Origin: DAOVVL01 sp965603095
Lineage (GTDB): Bacteria; Pseudomonadota; Alphaproteobacteria; Rhodospirillales; Magnetovibrionaceae
Assembly: GCA_965603095.1 (NCBI GenBank)
Contig: CBFDBQ010000002.1
Coordinates: 1-64,000, forward strand
Direction of reading: 5' to 3'
Length of the DNA: 64,000 nucleotides
A model generated the notes under the pieces. The model worked only from the letters and a program-made list of their open reading frames with translations, searched no databases and was not told where the DNA came from. Shown here piece by piece: positions 8,520 to 17,072 of this stretch. How positions within the stretch are numbered: the stretch's first letter is position 1; each line of letters begins with the position of its first letter. Made by a program: the position numbers and the translations under genes.

Positions 8520-9149
8520 ATGAGTGTCGTTGGCTGCGGTTGCGAACCAAAATTTGATGGGCTGTCCGCCGATTTCAAGCGCGTGCTTTGGATTGTTATT
8601 ATCATTAATGGATTGATGTTTGCCATCGAACTGACGGCAGGTGCCCTTGCCGGGTCAAAGGCATTGCAGGCCGATGCGTTGGATTTTTTAGGCGATACCG
8701 CCACTTACGGTCTTAGCCTTTATGTAATTGGCATGTCGCTTAGGGTGCGGGCAAATGCGGCATTAATAAAAGGCATTAGCTTGGGCGCCATGGGCGCATG
8801 GGTTCTGGGCACAACTATCTATCAGATTTTTATTTTGGGCATGCCTAGGCCTGAGATAATGGGTGCCGTTGGGTTGCTGGCATTAGTAGCCAATCTAGGC
8901 AGCGTTGCATTGCTGCTGCCATATAAAAACGGCGATGCCAACGTTAGGTCGGTATGGCTGTGTAGCCGTAATGATGCAATTGGTAATGTTGCAGTTATGC
9001 TAGCGGCAGCTGCGGTTTGGTTTAGCGCAACCCCATGGCCTGACTTAATTGTGGCAATGCTTATGGCGGGGTTATTTTTCTATTCTGCCATTCAAATTAT
9101 TAGGCAGGCATTGATTGAGCGTCGCCATATTGACCATATTGAAGAGTGA
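8520..9149 (+). CDS. Cation transporter, CDF-like, without C-terminal domain
   Basis: Inner-membrane protein of 209 residues with six hydrophobic segments, related to cation diffusion facilitators. The segment LQADALDFLGD in TM2 and SRNDAIGN in TM5 match the positions of the paired metal-binding acidic residues of the family. The usual cytoplasmic C-terminal metal domain is absent, and the N-terminus carries GCGCEP, two cysteines that could bind metal. Such short forms occur in many proteobacteria. It starts at the ATG after AAAGG. The transported ion cannot be named from sequence. Confidence 0.75.
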   Translation: MSVVGCGCEPKFDGLSADFKRVLWIVIIINGLMFAIELTAGALAGSKALQADALDFLGDTATYGLSLYVIGMSLRVRANAALIKGISLGAMGAWVLGTTIYQIFILGMPRPEIMGAVGLLALVANLGSVALLLPYKNGDANVRSVWLCSRNDAIGNVAVMLAAAAVWFSATPWPDLIVAMLMAGLFFYSAIQIIRQALIERRHIDHIEE

Positions 9150-9152
9150 TAT

Positions 9153-10607
9153 TTATTTTTGTGCTAATTGATCGTCTTCGCTTTCAAGCACGGCCCACTG
9201 GGCAGTTATTTCTGCCAGTGCGGTTTTGAAGCGGGTCAATTCATCGCCTTTTAGTTTTTTACCCGAAGGCATTTTTACCCTTAGCGGGTTAACTTGGCGA
9301 CCATTTCGCAGTATTTCATAATGTAAATGCGGCCCAGTTGAACGCCCGGTGGTGCCGACATAGCCAATAATCTCGCCTTGGCTAACGCGTTTTCCTTTGC
9401 CCATTCCACGTTTTATTGCCTTCATATGAGCATAGGCGGTGGAATATTCTGAATTATGACGAATGCGCACATAGTTACCGTAGGCACCGTTGCGACCAGA
9501 TTTATTAATGGTGCCGTTACCGGCGGCATAAATTGGCGTGCCACGGGGTGCGGCAAAATCTGAGCCTTTGTGCATTTTAGTGTATCCCAAAATCGGGTGT
9601 TTGCGTTTACCGAATGTGGACGAAAGCCGTGCACCGTTAATTGGTGTGCGCATCAATGCCTTGCGCGCGCTTTGACCATTTTCATCAAAATAATCTGTAC
9701 TGCCATCTTTTAGTTTGTGCAGATAGATGGCTTTTTTCTTTCCCTGCAATGTTAGGGCGGCATATTTTATGGTGCCGTCGTAAACGGCATTGCCGTCATC
9801 ATCATGGAAACGCTGATACATTACTTCAAACCCATCGCCTTTCCAGATGTCACGCTGGAAATCAACATCCCATGAAAAAATACGAATAAGTTCATTTATT
9901 ACTGGTGGGGTAACACCTTTATTTGCAGCCGCAAGATAAAGGCTAGAATTAATTTTTCCTTTGGCGCGAACATTTTCAGGATGAAGCTCAAGGCTAACTT
10001 TTTTTGCACTAAAGCCCTCACTCGTTGATGTGCCCGTTGATGATGTGTTGTTTGTGGAAACTTCAATCTGGTTGCGATAATCAAGCGGTATAATCAGACC
10101 AGTAAATACATCTTTACCCGGATTATTTGAATTGTCTTCGCTTGGAAATGCTGGTGAAAAACGTGCAAAAATCTTTTGCTTTACTTTTAGGCTGCGCGGA
10201 TCAAACAGGCCGGACAAAGATTTAATTATTTGCCTTGCTTCAATTTTGCTGGCACCGGCACGACCAAGTATTTTTTCTAGGGTGTCACCAGATTTTACCA
10301 CTACTGCTTTTTCATAAGTGGTGATGCTATCAGGCATACCAAAAAGGTTTGATAGGAAGCCTAATTTATTTTCTTGTTTGTTTGGCACAGGGGAAAATGC
10401 GGCAAGCATCCCGGCCGCCTGTGGGTTGCCCAATGATATTGGCGCAAGCGATACGTTGTCGCCATTAGCCACCACGTCAAACGCAGGAACACCATTGCTT
10501 GCTTGGCCGTTTGAAAAGCTTAGCGATAAAAAAGCGCCTGCCGTAAGCGCCGATGCGGTGAGGCTCGCAGTGAGTAATGACCTCAAAATCATTTTTTTTG
10601 TTCTCAT
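9153..10607 (-). CDS. M23 family murein endopeptidase with LysM-like domain
   Basis: Periplasmic LytM-type peptidase that would cut peptidoglycan cross-links. A signal peptide or N-terminal anchor covers residues 8-30. A LysM/OapA-like segment (VVVKSGDTLEKIL) lies near 102-115, a middle domain at 200-300, and the zinc peptidase at about 320-440 with His346-x3-Asp350, His394 and GPHLHYE (His427, His429). Length 484 and domain order resemble MepM/YebA-type enzymes. It ends three bases after the convergent cation transporter stop. Confidence 0.88.
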   Translation of the reverse strand: MRTKKMILRSLLTASLTASALTAGAFLSLSFSNGQASNGVPAFDVVANGDNVSLAPISLGNPQAAGMLAAFSPVPNKQENKLGFLSNLFGMPDSITTYEKAVVVKSGDTLEKILGRAGASKIEARQIIKSLSGLFDPRSLKVKQKIFARFSPAFPSEDNSNNPGKDVFTGLIIPLDYRNQIEVSTNNTSSTGTSTSEGFSAKKVSLELHPENVRAKGKINSSLYLAAANKGVTPPVINELIRIFSWDVDFQRDIWKGDGFEVMYQRFHDDDGNAVYDGTIKYAALTLQGKKKAIYLHKLKDGSTDYFDENGQSARKALMRTPINGARLSSTFGKRKHPILGYTKMHKGSDFAAPRGTPIYAAGNGTINKSGRNGAYGNYVRIRHNSEYSTAYAHMKAIKRGMGKGKRVSQGEIIGYVGTTGRSTGPHLHYEILRNGRQVNPLRVKMPSGKKLKGDELTRFKTALAEITAQWAVLESEDDQLAQK

Positions 10608-10775
10608 GTTTAATTTACAGGCGAACCTGCTCGCTCCAATAATATCGCCATAAGCGTTAAGACATTGTTTCAGTATTATTTATAGGCACTTAGGGAGAGT
10701 ATGGCTGTGTGCACCGTCACCCGGGCACCCCCCAAGAATGCTTAAGGATGCTTAGGGCCGCTTGCTGATTTGGGT

Positions 10776-10810
10776 CAAGGAGTATATACACATATTTATG
10801 GTATAATGCC
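10776..10810 (+). promoter_or_regulatory. Probable promoter of the 105-aa membrane protein
   Basis: A consensus -10 box TATAAT at 10802-10807 lies 45 bases before the next ATG. A clear -35 is lacking at 17 bases; a GTCAAGGAG stretch lies upstream. Confidence 0.4.
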
Positions 10811-10852
10811 CGCCTCTTAAGCATCAATAACAATAATGTTAGGCAAAAAATC

Positions 10853-11170
10853 ATGTCAAATCAGTCAGTTGCCAATGTTTCCCATAAAGAAAATCTAAAT
10901 AAGATGCTGGCCTCGGCCATTGCGGAACATGGCGAAAACTGTGAAACGGCTAATTTTATTAGACAGCAAATTGATGAAATAGATGGCGCCATCGTGATAG
11001 ATGTTGCCAACGAAGACATCGCCAAAAGAAGCATACCTACCACCATTGGAAGTGTGGCTGAAAAGGGGATGGTTCTTTATGTTATTTTGGGAATGGTTAT
11101 CATTTTTGTGATGCTTGGGTTTTCTTCCCTGTTTTTTGGCCTGCTAGCAGCAAAGTGGGATGTGGGGTAA
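10853..11170 (+). CDS. Small membrane protein, 105 aa, unknown
   Basis: A 105-residue protein with a soluble, acidic N-terminal part (residues 1-70) and one strong C-terminal hydrophobic stretch (about 74-98, VLYVILGMVIIFVMLGFSSL) ending in a short tail, so it may be tail-anchored. No catalytic motif or known family is recognised. A TATAAT box lies upstream. Its stop codon directly abuts the stop of the convergent metallo-hydrolase. Confidence 0.65.
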   Translation: MSNQSVANVSHKENLNKMLASAIAEHGENCETANFIRQQIDEIDGAIVIDVANEDIAKRSIPTTIGSVAEKGMVLYVILGMVIIFVMLGFSSLFFGLLAAKWDVG

Positions 11171-11821
11171 TCAGCCGACAACATCATCACCGACAAAAGG
11201 GTTGCTCTTTCGCTCATTGCCAAATGTGGAATTGGAACCGTGTCCGGGCACGAACGTAACGCCATCACCAAGTGGGAAAAGTTTTTCACGAATGGATGAA
11301 ATAAGCGCCTGATGGTCGCCTTTGATAAAATCTGTTCTGCCGATTGATCCTTTGAAAATTACATCGCCAACAAATGCTAATTCTGAACCATTCTCATAAA
11401 AAACAACGTGACCGGGGGTGTGACCGGGGGTGTGAATAACGTCCATCTCAATATTTCCGAATTTTACTTTGTCGCCATCTTCTAGCCAACGGGTAGGCGA
11501 AAATGGAATACACCATGGCGCGTCAAATATAATTCCTTGTTGGACCATTCCATCTATCATGAATTTATCTTCCAGATGCGGGCCTTCGATGGGAACGTTA
11601 AATTTTTCTGCAATTTCTGCGGCGCTACCTGCATGGTCGAAATGGCCATGGGTGATAAGCACCAGTTCTGGTTTCATGCCGGTTTCATTTACCGCCCCGA
11701 TTATTTGTTCTACGTCCCCACCGGGATCAACAATTGCACCACGGTTTGTTTCATCGCACCAGATGATGGAACAATTTTGTCTTAGGCTGGTGACCGGAAG
11801 GATAGCTGTTTGCAGGGCCAT
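11171..11821 (-). CDS. Metallo-beta-lactamase-fold hydrolase, glyoxalase II-like
   Basis: Cytoplasmic binuclear zinc hydrolase of 216 residues, closest in pattern to YcbL/GloB-type thioester hydrolases. Metal ligands are visible: THGHFDH (His58, His60, Asp62, His63), HTPGHTPGH (His134), Asp153 in FVGDVIF and PGHG near the C-terminus. The duplicated TPGH is normal for this family. The small size without the long glyoxalase II C-terminal helical domain favours YcbL. Substrate unknown, possibly S-lactoylglutathione or a persulfide. Confidence 0.82.
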   Translation of the reverse strand: MALQTAILPVTSLRQNCSIIWCDETNRGAIVDPGGDVEQIIGAVNETGMKPELVLITHGHFDHAGSAAEIAEKFNVPIEGPHLEDKFMIDGMVQQGIIFDAPWCIPFSPTRWLEDGDKVKFGNIEMDVIHTPGHTPGHVVFYENGSELAFVGDVIFKGSIGRTDFIKGDHQALISSIREKLFPLGDGVTFVPGHGSNSTFGNERKSNPFVGDDVVG

Positions 11822-11895
11822 TTGTTTTCCATACGAATATTTTGGCGGATATTTTTTATGACCGCATTTTTATAAATTTATATTTAGGAAAATTT

Positions 11896-12171
11896 TTAGG
11901 TTTTAATCTGGGTTTTGATTATTTTTGTCATGGTGACGGCAAGGTGATCTTCAACCACCACAACTTCGCCACGGGCAATCAGGTTGCCGTTAGCACGTAT
12001 TTCGATATCTTCGCCCACGCTACGGTCAAGCTGAACCACGGCACCACGACCCATTTTAAGAAGCTGGCTTACCTTCATATACGAAGTACCAAGAACCGCT
12101 GTTACTTCTAGCGGAACATCAAGCAATGCCTCTTGCTTGTCGGCTTCGTTTATTTCGTCATCATCGTCCAT
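11896..12171 (-). CDS. fliN: Flagellar motor switch protein FliN, stand-alone
   Basis: Component of the cytoplasmic C-ring of the flagellar motor that helps set rotation direction. The 91 residues cover a short acidic N-terminus and one SpoA domain: LLDVPLEVTAVLG, MKVSQLLKMGRGAVVQLDRSVGE and RGEVVVVEDHLAV. This is the complete minimal FliN length. No other flagellar gene is in the window, so fliN is separated from the usual fliM/fliG context here. It suggests the organism is motile. Confidence 0.9.
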   Translation of the reverse strand: MDDDDEINEADKQEALLDVPLEVTAVLGTSYMKVSQLLKMGRGAVVQLDRSVGEDIEIRANGNLIARGEVVVVEDHLAVTMTKIIKTQIKT

Positions 12172-12350
12172 TGGTGTCGCCTAGTTAAAGAATCGGCCAT
12201 GTTCAAGCATTATAGCGCTCTATATCTGGCCTCGCCATTAAGCATAACCATTACTTGACCATTATAAGGCCCTCTCTGGTGAAGAAAGGGTGAAAACCCT
12301 GAAAATAGTTAGTAAATAATCCCTAAAAATAGCTAATAAATTACAAGGAA

Positions 12351-13061
12351 TTAGATTTTTTTGAAAATCTCGACCCGCATGGGTTGGGCAAATTCATGGC
12401 CATTTGCGGCCTTTACCCCAAGTTCAGTAAAAAGGTTTTTAAGCTCTGCCTCATAGTTAGGAAAGTCATCAGAGCGATCTGGGTTAATGCGTAGCATCCG
12501 TTCACGAAAAGCATCAAAATCAGCCAAGTTCACCATATGGGTGTGATTGATTTCATCTATCTTTTCAAAACCAAGATTGACCACTTTATCTAGTGCGGCC
12601 TTGGCTGATGCGCGAACTTCCGTTTCATCGTGAACCGGGGCCATTAATTCAAAATGCGGCCCATTTGCCAATGGTTCCGAAACATAAAGAATTCCACCCG
12701 TCTTTAATATACGATGAGCTTCAGCCAGGGCCGTTTTCATTGATTGCTCAGGAACGTGGTGAAGGCTGTTAAAAAAAACAGCAACATCCATGCAGATATC
12801 GTCAAATGGAAGGTTTTCAGCGTTTCCCTGATGAAAAATCTCATTAGACACTGTCTTGGCGGCACGGGCTTTTTCAAGTTGCGCAGGATTATTATCGACC
12901 CCGAATGCTTTCGCCCCTTGGCGCGCCATCAGACGAACAATCGATCCATCACCACAGCCAATATCGACAACACGCATATTATTTAATTCAACAACTGCGG
13001 TTAGAACTTCATTGTTTGGGCGGACAATATTTTTACTGTTTGTTGTGTCAGGGATAGCCAT
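12351..13061 (-). CDS. Class I SAM-dependent methyltransferase
   Basis: Soluble methyltransferase of 236 residues, UbiE/Methyltransf_11 type. Motif I VVDIGCGDGS lies near residues 31-40, the acidic residue after strand 2 in GVDNNP, motif II FDDICMDVAVFFNSLHHV near 86-103, and motif III ILKTGGILYVSEPL near 117-130. The C-terminal part (150-236) is variable. The substrate cannot be read from sequence. It stands alone on the minus strand, between fliN and the GNAT gene. Confidence 0.82.
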   Translation of the reverse strand: MAIPDTTNSKNIVRPNNEVLTAVVELNNMRVVDIGCGDGSIVRLMARQGAKAFGVDNNPAQLEKARAAKTVSNEIFHQGNAENLPFDDICMDVAVFFNSLHHVPEQSMKTALAEAHRILKTGGILYVSEPLANGPHFELMAPVHDETEVRASAKAALDKVVNLGFEKIDEINHTHMVNLADFDAFRERMLRINPDRSDDFPNYEAELKNLFTELGVKAANGHEFAQPMRVEIFKKI

Positions 13062-13236
13062 GGTTTTAATAAATCATTCCTTATGGGGTGTCGGTTATAT
13101 ATGGTTATAGGTTCCGGCCAAAGCAACATTGTTTTATGTCTGGGTTTTATTTCTAGCTGGGCAATTCAAATACCCGTACCAGCCGTATGAGGCAAGGGCA
13201 TAAATTGTTTACACGTAAAAATTTCTAGAAAGTAAT

Positions 13237-13779
13237 TCACGCCAGAGTAGTATTACCATCACCTAGCCTGCGTTGCATAATTACGGTGTCTACCCAGCGC
13301 CCAAATTTGAACCCGGTTGCATTCAATAGCCCGACTTGTTTGAAGCCGAACCGTTCGTGCAGGCGAATTGACGCATGGTTTTCAGTATCGCCAATTATGG
13401 CAATCATCTGACGAAAACCCAATTCGGTGCAGGTATTTATTAATTGCTCAATCAGTTTTGACCCTACCCCTTGCCCGGTTGCGCTGGGTTCAACATAAAC
13501 CGAATTTTCCACAGTGCGGTCGTAGGCCGAGCGTGAGCGAAAGGTTGATGCATAGGCAAAGCCTAATACTCGGCCATTTATTTCGGCCACCATAAAGGGG
13601 TGATTTTTTTGTAAAATTACATCACGCCTGCGGGTCATTTCCTTTTCATCAGGCGCAGTTTCTTCAAAGCTGGCAAGGCTTTGTTCAACATGGTGGGCAT
13701 AAATGCGCGTTACCGCGTCCATGTCGGTGGCTTCGCAATCTCGAATTATAATTTCAGCAGTTTGTGTTTCTTTATTCAT
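13237..13779 (-). CDS. GNAT N-acetyltransferase, PAT/Bar-like
   Basis: Acetyl-CoA-dependent N-acetyltransferase of 180 residues. It shows the pattern of the phosphinothricin/methionine-sulfone acetyltransferase group: RDCEATDMDAVTRIYAHHV at the start, NSVYVEPSATGQGVGSKLIE (acetyl-CoA loop Q/R-x-x-G-x-G/A) in the middle, and HERFGFKQVG near the end. It starts seven bases after the stop of the N-formylglutamate amidohydrolase gene, so they are likely co-transcribed and act on related small amines or amino acids. Confidence 0.85.
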   Translation of the reverse strand: MNKETQTAEIIIRDCEATDMDAVTRIYAHHVEQSLASFEETAPDEKEMTRRRDVILQKNHPFMVAEINGRVLGFAYASTFRSRSAYDRTVENSVYVEPSATGQGVGSKLIEQLINTCTELGFRQMIAIIGDTENHASIRLHERFGFKQVGLLNATGFKFGRWVDTVIMQRRLGDGNTTLA

Positions 13780-13786
13780 GTTTGTT

Positions 13787-14689
13787 TTATTTCTCTTTCA
13801 GTAAATCGGGGTCGATGGCTGAAAGGGTGGATATTAATTGGTTTAAGTTATTTTTTAATTCATCAAATCCAGGGCTATGAGAAATGACGTCTTCATCCAT
13901 GTACAGTGCGCGATTAATTTCAATTTGTAGGGCATTTCGTCCAGCATATGGCTTGCCATAATTTCTTGTTGTAAAACCGCCGGCATAGGGTTTGTTCATC
14001 ACAACCCGATAGCCAAAACTTTCTAGGGTTTCACGGGCCAGCTTTGAAACAGCACCAGCGCAAGATGTTCCATTGGCATTACCCAACACCATATCAACAC
14101 GGTCAAGACCGGGGTCTTTATCCATAGGCCCGCCAATAGATGGCATCGAATGGCAATCAATTAACAGATAAGTACCAAATTTATTAAATGTGTCTTCTAA
14201 TAACCCGGTTAATGCATTGTGAAATGGTGTGTAGCATTTTTCTATGCGTTGTTGGGCCTCAGCAAAATCAAGACCGTCTTTGTAAATGTTGGCTCCATCG
14301 GTTACCACCCGGGCAATGGTGCCAAGGCCGGCACGAACTCTGGGTGATGTTACATTAACGTAATCGGGCATTGGGTTTGAAAACATGGTCGGGTCAAGCT
14401 CCCACATTTCACGGTTTGGATCGACATAGGCCCGGGGAAAGCGCGCCAGCAATAATGGCGAACCCGCATCAGGCGCGGTTGCATATAGCTCGTCAATAAA
14501 TGCGTCTTCCGAACGGCGCAACGCAACCGGGTTAAGCACGGATGATTTTTTGAAAGATTCCGGATAAATGCGTCCGCTGTGAGGCGATGAATACACCACC
14601 GGGGATGATTGTATTTTGGGCATGGATATTTCAAACGGCGCTTCGTTGCCATTAATGAATGGGTCGTCATGAAAATCCGTAAAATTCAT
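13787..14689 (-). CDS. N-formylglutamate amidohydrolase family protein
   Basis: Predicted zinc-dependent amidohydrolase releasing formate from N-formylglutamate or a similar substrate, as in histidine breakdown. Conserved segments: VVYSSPHSGRIYPE near the start, DCHSMPS in the middle, and ALQIEINRALYMDE near the C-terminus. The frame can extend to 14827, but the ATG at 14689 places the family core about 20 residues in and gives a normal 300-residue protein; the extension would approach the tRNA. No hut genes are nearby, so the true substrate is open. Confidence 0.83.
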   Translation of the reverse strand: MNFTDFHDDPFINGNEAPFEISMPKIQSSPVVYSSPHSGRIYPESFKKSSVLNPVALRRSEDAFIDELYATAPDAGSPLLLARFPRAYVDPNREMWELDPTMFSNPMPDYVNVTSPRVRAGLGTIARVVTDGANIYKDGLDFAEAQQRIEKCYTPFHNALTGLLEDTFNKFGTYLLIDCHSMPSIGGPMDKDPGLDRVDMVLGNANGTSCAGAVSKLARETLESFGYRVVMNKPYAGGFTTRNYGKPYAGRNALQIEINRALYMDEDVISHSPGFDELKNNLNQLISTLSAIDPDLLKEK

Positions 14690-14847
14690 AGACTTGTTCT
14701 TTTTCTGTTTATTGGTGAACCCGTTTATACCCATGGAATGGCCGTTAAACCAGCCCATTTGGCCACCCGTACCCCCGGGCTTGCCTTTGGCCCCGGAACG
14801 GATTAAAAATCCGCGTCCCCGAGGCATAATTTATGGTCAAAATAATA

Positions 14848-14922
14848 GGGCGCGTAGCTCAGCGGGAGAGCACCTCGTTGACATCGAGGGGGTCACTGGT
14901 TCAATCCCAGTCGTGCCCACCA
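14848..14922 (+). tRNA. tRNA-Val (GAC)
   Basis: A 75-nt cloverleaf with an encoded CCA. Acceptor GGGCGCG pairs with CGTGCCC (one G-T), D-arm GCTC/GAGC, anticodon stem CCTCG/CGAGG with loop TTGACAT (anticodon GAC), T-arm with GGTTCAATCCC, discriminator A at 14919. Confidence 0.97.
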
Positions 14923-14923
14923 T

Positions 14924-14953
14924 CATAACCCCAGCGGAAACGCTGGGGTTATG
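14924..14953 (+). terminator. GAAA-loop hairpin after tRNA-Val
   Basis: A perfect 13-bp stem (14924-14936 with 14941-14953) closed by a GAAA tetraloop starts two bases after the tRNA. It has no T-run, so it may be a processing or stability hairpin rather than a full terminator. Confidence 0.6.
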
Positions 14954-14976
14954 TCGTTGAGCACCTTTATTATGCT

Positions 14977-15059
14977 GCACGCAGCTTAGCTGCTTCGCAG
15001 TATGGCCCACCATTGTTAATTCCGTACGCGGCCTTGCCGCTTCACGGTTGGCCCATCAT
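14977..15059 (+). repeat. Two tandem copies of a hairpin repeat behind tRNA-Val
   Basis: Copies at 14977-15013 and 15024-15059 share the frame ACGC-GC-T-GC-GCTTC-C-GT-TGGCCCA-CAT. Each contains a small hairpin: GCAGC/GCTGC in the first, GCGGC/GCCGC in the second, a compensatory change. Each ends with a GCCCAYCAT stretch resembling the tRNA 3' end plus its flank. Confidence 0.6.
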
Positions 15060-15062
15060 CAT

Positions 15063-15096
15063 AACCCCTCGGGAAACCGGGGGGTTTTGTTTTTTA
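15063..15096 (+). terminator. Intrinsic terminator, tRNA-Val unit
   Basis: A 10-bp stem (15063-15072 with 15077-15086) with a GAAA loop is followed by a T-rich tract (TTGTTTTTT). Its left arm and the preceding bases repeat the flank of the first hairpin behind the tRNA. Confidence 0.8.
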
Positions 15097-15120
15097 ATAT
15101 TAATATGGTCAAATCCAAAC

Positions 15121-15804
15121 ATGAAATCATCCACCCTAAAACACGCCTTCAAATCATCCGTGCCGGTAATGTTTGGCTATGTGCCGTTGGGTATGGCGTT
15201 TGGGGTTTTGTTTCAAAATCTTGGGTATGCTTGGTATTTGGCGGCCATAATGGGAGTTTTTGTTTTTGCAGGCGCCGCCCAATTTATGGCGGTTGGTCTT
15301 TTGGCCGCCCATGCTGGCTTGGTTGAGGTTGCGGTGTCTACGCTGGTTCTTAATTCAAGGCATATGTTTTTTGGTATTTCATTATTAAAACGATATCGCG
15401 CCACAGGATTTAAAAAATTATATATGATTTTTGGGCTTACCGATGAAACCTATTCATTGGTTACCTCTACCCATCCGCCAGCGGGCGAGGATGATCAAAA
15501 TTATTATGCCGCCCTAACCGCAATGAACCATTCATATTGGGTTATTGGTTGTGCCTTGGGCGCACTGTTGGGTGCATCGGTTGAATTTGATGCCAGGGGG
15601 ATGGATTTTGCGTTAACCGCATTGTTTATGGTTCTGCTGATAGAGCAATGGAAAATAATTAAAAACCCTGTTCCATTTATTATTGCATTGGCATGCGGAA
15701 TATTTTCCATATGGTTTTTCCCAGAACAAATGCTGCTGGTTGCTATTGGGTTATCCATAACGGTTTTATTTATCGCCAAATCAAAAATTGAGGTAGCAAA
15801 ATGA
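15121..15804 (+). CDS. azlC: Branched-chain amino acid exporter, large subunit (AzlC family)
   Basis: Inner-membrane protein of 227 residues with several hydrophobic segments, part of a two-component branched-chain amino-acid exporter. Family motifs: FGYVPLGMAFGVLF near the start, GAAQFMAVGLLA, LNSRHMFFG and FGLTDETYSLV. The frame runs upstream into the tRNA repeat region, but the ATG at 15121 begins the conserved core. Its last four bases overlap azlD. Confidence 0.9.
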   Translation: MKSSTLKHAFKSSVPVMFGYVPLGMAFGVLFQNLGYAWYLAAIMGVFVFAGAAQFMAVGLLAAHAGLVEVAVSTLVLNSRHMFFGISLLKRYRATGFKKLYMIFGLTDETYSLVTSTHPPAGEDDQNYYAALTAMNHSYWVIGCALGALLGASVEFDARGMDFALTALFMVLLIEQWKIIKNPVPFIIALACGIFSIWFFPEQMLLVAIGLSITVLFIAKSKIEVAK

Positions 15805-16133
15805 CCGATATATCATATTTGCTTGGCGTTATTGCGGTTATGACTGTTGCAACTTTTGTCACGCGTGCATTTCCGTTTGTGGCACTTAAGGGGAAGGGCG
15901 ATCATCCTACGTTAGATTTTCTTGGCCGTTATATGCCACCAGCGGTTATGACCATTTTGGTTTTATATACTTTGAAATCTATCGAGCTAACAAATGCGCC
16001 ATACGGGGCAAATGAATTAATTGCACTTGGCATTACCACGGCAGTCCATTTATGGAAGGGAAGTTCTCTTTTAAGCATAATTGCGGGAACAGTTTTTTAT
16101 ATGACTGCATTACAGCAGGGGTTGTTTTTGTAA
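15801..16133 (+). CDS. azlD: Branched-chain amino acid exporter, small subunit (AzlD family)
   Basis: A 110-residue membrane protein with three to four hydrophobic segments, the partner of AzlC. Typical AzlD features are the TRAFPFVAL motif near the N-terminus and the YMPPAVMTILVLY segment. It overlaps azlC by four bases (ATGA), so translation is coupled. A hairpin follows the stop. Confidence 0.88.
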   Translation: MTDISYLLGVIAVMTVATFVTRAFPFVALKGKGDHPTLDFLGRYMPPAVMTILVLYTLKSIELTNAPYGANELIALGITTAVHLWKGSSLLSIIAGTVFYMTALQQGLFL

Positions 16134-16170
16134 AAAAAACCGGTGAAAACTAAAAAGCTTTCACCGGCTA
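16132..16170. terminator. Hairpin behind azlD
   Basis: A 9-bp perfect stem (16140-16148 with 16159-16167). The A-run before it means the T-tract lies on the minus strand; it may stop transcription from either side. Confidence 0.5.
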
Positions 16171-16207
16171 AAGATAAGTAACCCTTTAACTCTCCTAATA
16201 AGGAGAA

Positions 16208-16296
16208 TTCATTGGTATAACGAATGGGTACGAATACCAATGAACACACTGGAAAACATTAGTATTTTTGGAAAAAACTGGTATTGCCCGTACGGG
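16208..16296. promoter_or_regulatory. Inverted repeats upstream of the LuxR-type regulator
   Basis: An 11-bp perfect inverted repeat pairs 16208-16218 (TTCATTGGTAT) with 16234-16244, spacer 15 bases. A separate 10-bp palindrome CCCGTACGGG is at 16287-16296. Both lie 110-200 bases before the regulator start and could be operators. Confidence 0.35.
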
Positions 16297-16405
16297 TGAC
16301 GGGCCTAGTAAATTTAGACTATTAAATTGAATATTATTAAATTTTGCCTGAAATGCTATAACCATTGCATGGGGCATGTCTTTGCGCCCTAGAGCAGGGA
16401 AACAA

Positions 16406-17044
16406 ATGCGGATACTTATTGCAGACGATCACAAATTATTTCGCGCCGGATTAGTTCTGGTGCTTAAACAGCTTGGCGATGATTTGGAAATTTCTGAGGC
16501 TGGCTCAGGAAAAGAAGCAATTGACATGGTTGGCGTCCAGCCACATCCGGAATTGATTTTGATGGATCTGGACTTGCCCGGCGGCAATGGAATGGAAGCA
16601 TTAATTTCCATTCACGCCAGCAACCCCGAAATACCAGTTGTAATACTTTCCGCCATGGAAGATCAGGTAACCATTTCCCGGGCCATGGAATTAGGCGCAA
16701 GAGGGTACATCCCTAAATCAGCATCCGGCGACGTTATGATTAATTCTCTTAAGCTGGTTATTTCTGGCGGTGTCTGCATGCCGCCGGGCTTTGGTGAAAA
16801 TGGCGCCAAGCGTGGAGATGGCAATGCTCCAAACCTAACCCGTCGCCAACTTGAGGTTCTTCGTCTTATGGCGACCGGAAGCTCAAACAAAGAAATAGCC
16901 CATAACCTTGGCATTTCGGAAAATACCGTTCGGGTTCATATATCGGCAATTATAACCGCGCTTGATGCTACAAACCGAACCGAAGCAGCATATTCAGCAA
17001 TGCGAATTGGCCTTATACCCCGCGGAACGCAACTACTGAGTTAA
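16406..17044 (+). CDS. Response regulator, NarL/FixJ type (REC-LuxR HTH)
   Basis: Two-component DNA-binding regulator of 212 residues. The receiver domain (1-120) has the acidic pair in IADDHK, the phospho-acceptor Asp54 in LILMDLDLPGG, and the Lys in GYIPKSA. The LuxR-type HTH (about 145-205) contains LTRRQLEVLRLMATG and NKEIAHNLGISENTVRVH. ATG 16406 has AGGGA at good spacing; an upstream ATG at 16376 is less likely. The partner is not fixed, but the hybrid kinase that converges on it is the obvious candidate. Confidence 0.9.
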   Translation: MRILIADDHKLFRAGLVLVLKQLGDDLEISEAGSGKEAIDMVGVQPHPELILMDLDLPGGNGMEALISIHASNPEIPVVILSAMEDQVTISRAMELGARGYIPKSASGDVMINSLKLVISGGVCMPPGFGENGAKRGDGNAPNLTRRQLEVLRLMATGSSNKEIAHNLGISENTVRVHISAIITALDATNRTEAAYSAMRIGLIPRGTQLLS

Positions 17045-17072
17045 TTTTACTTCATTATTTTTTGGCCTAATT

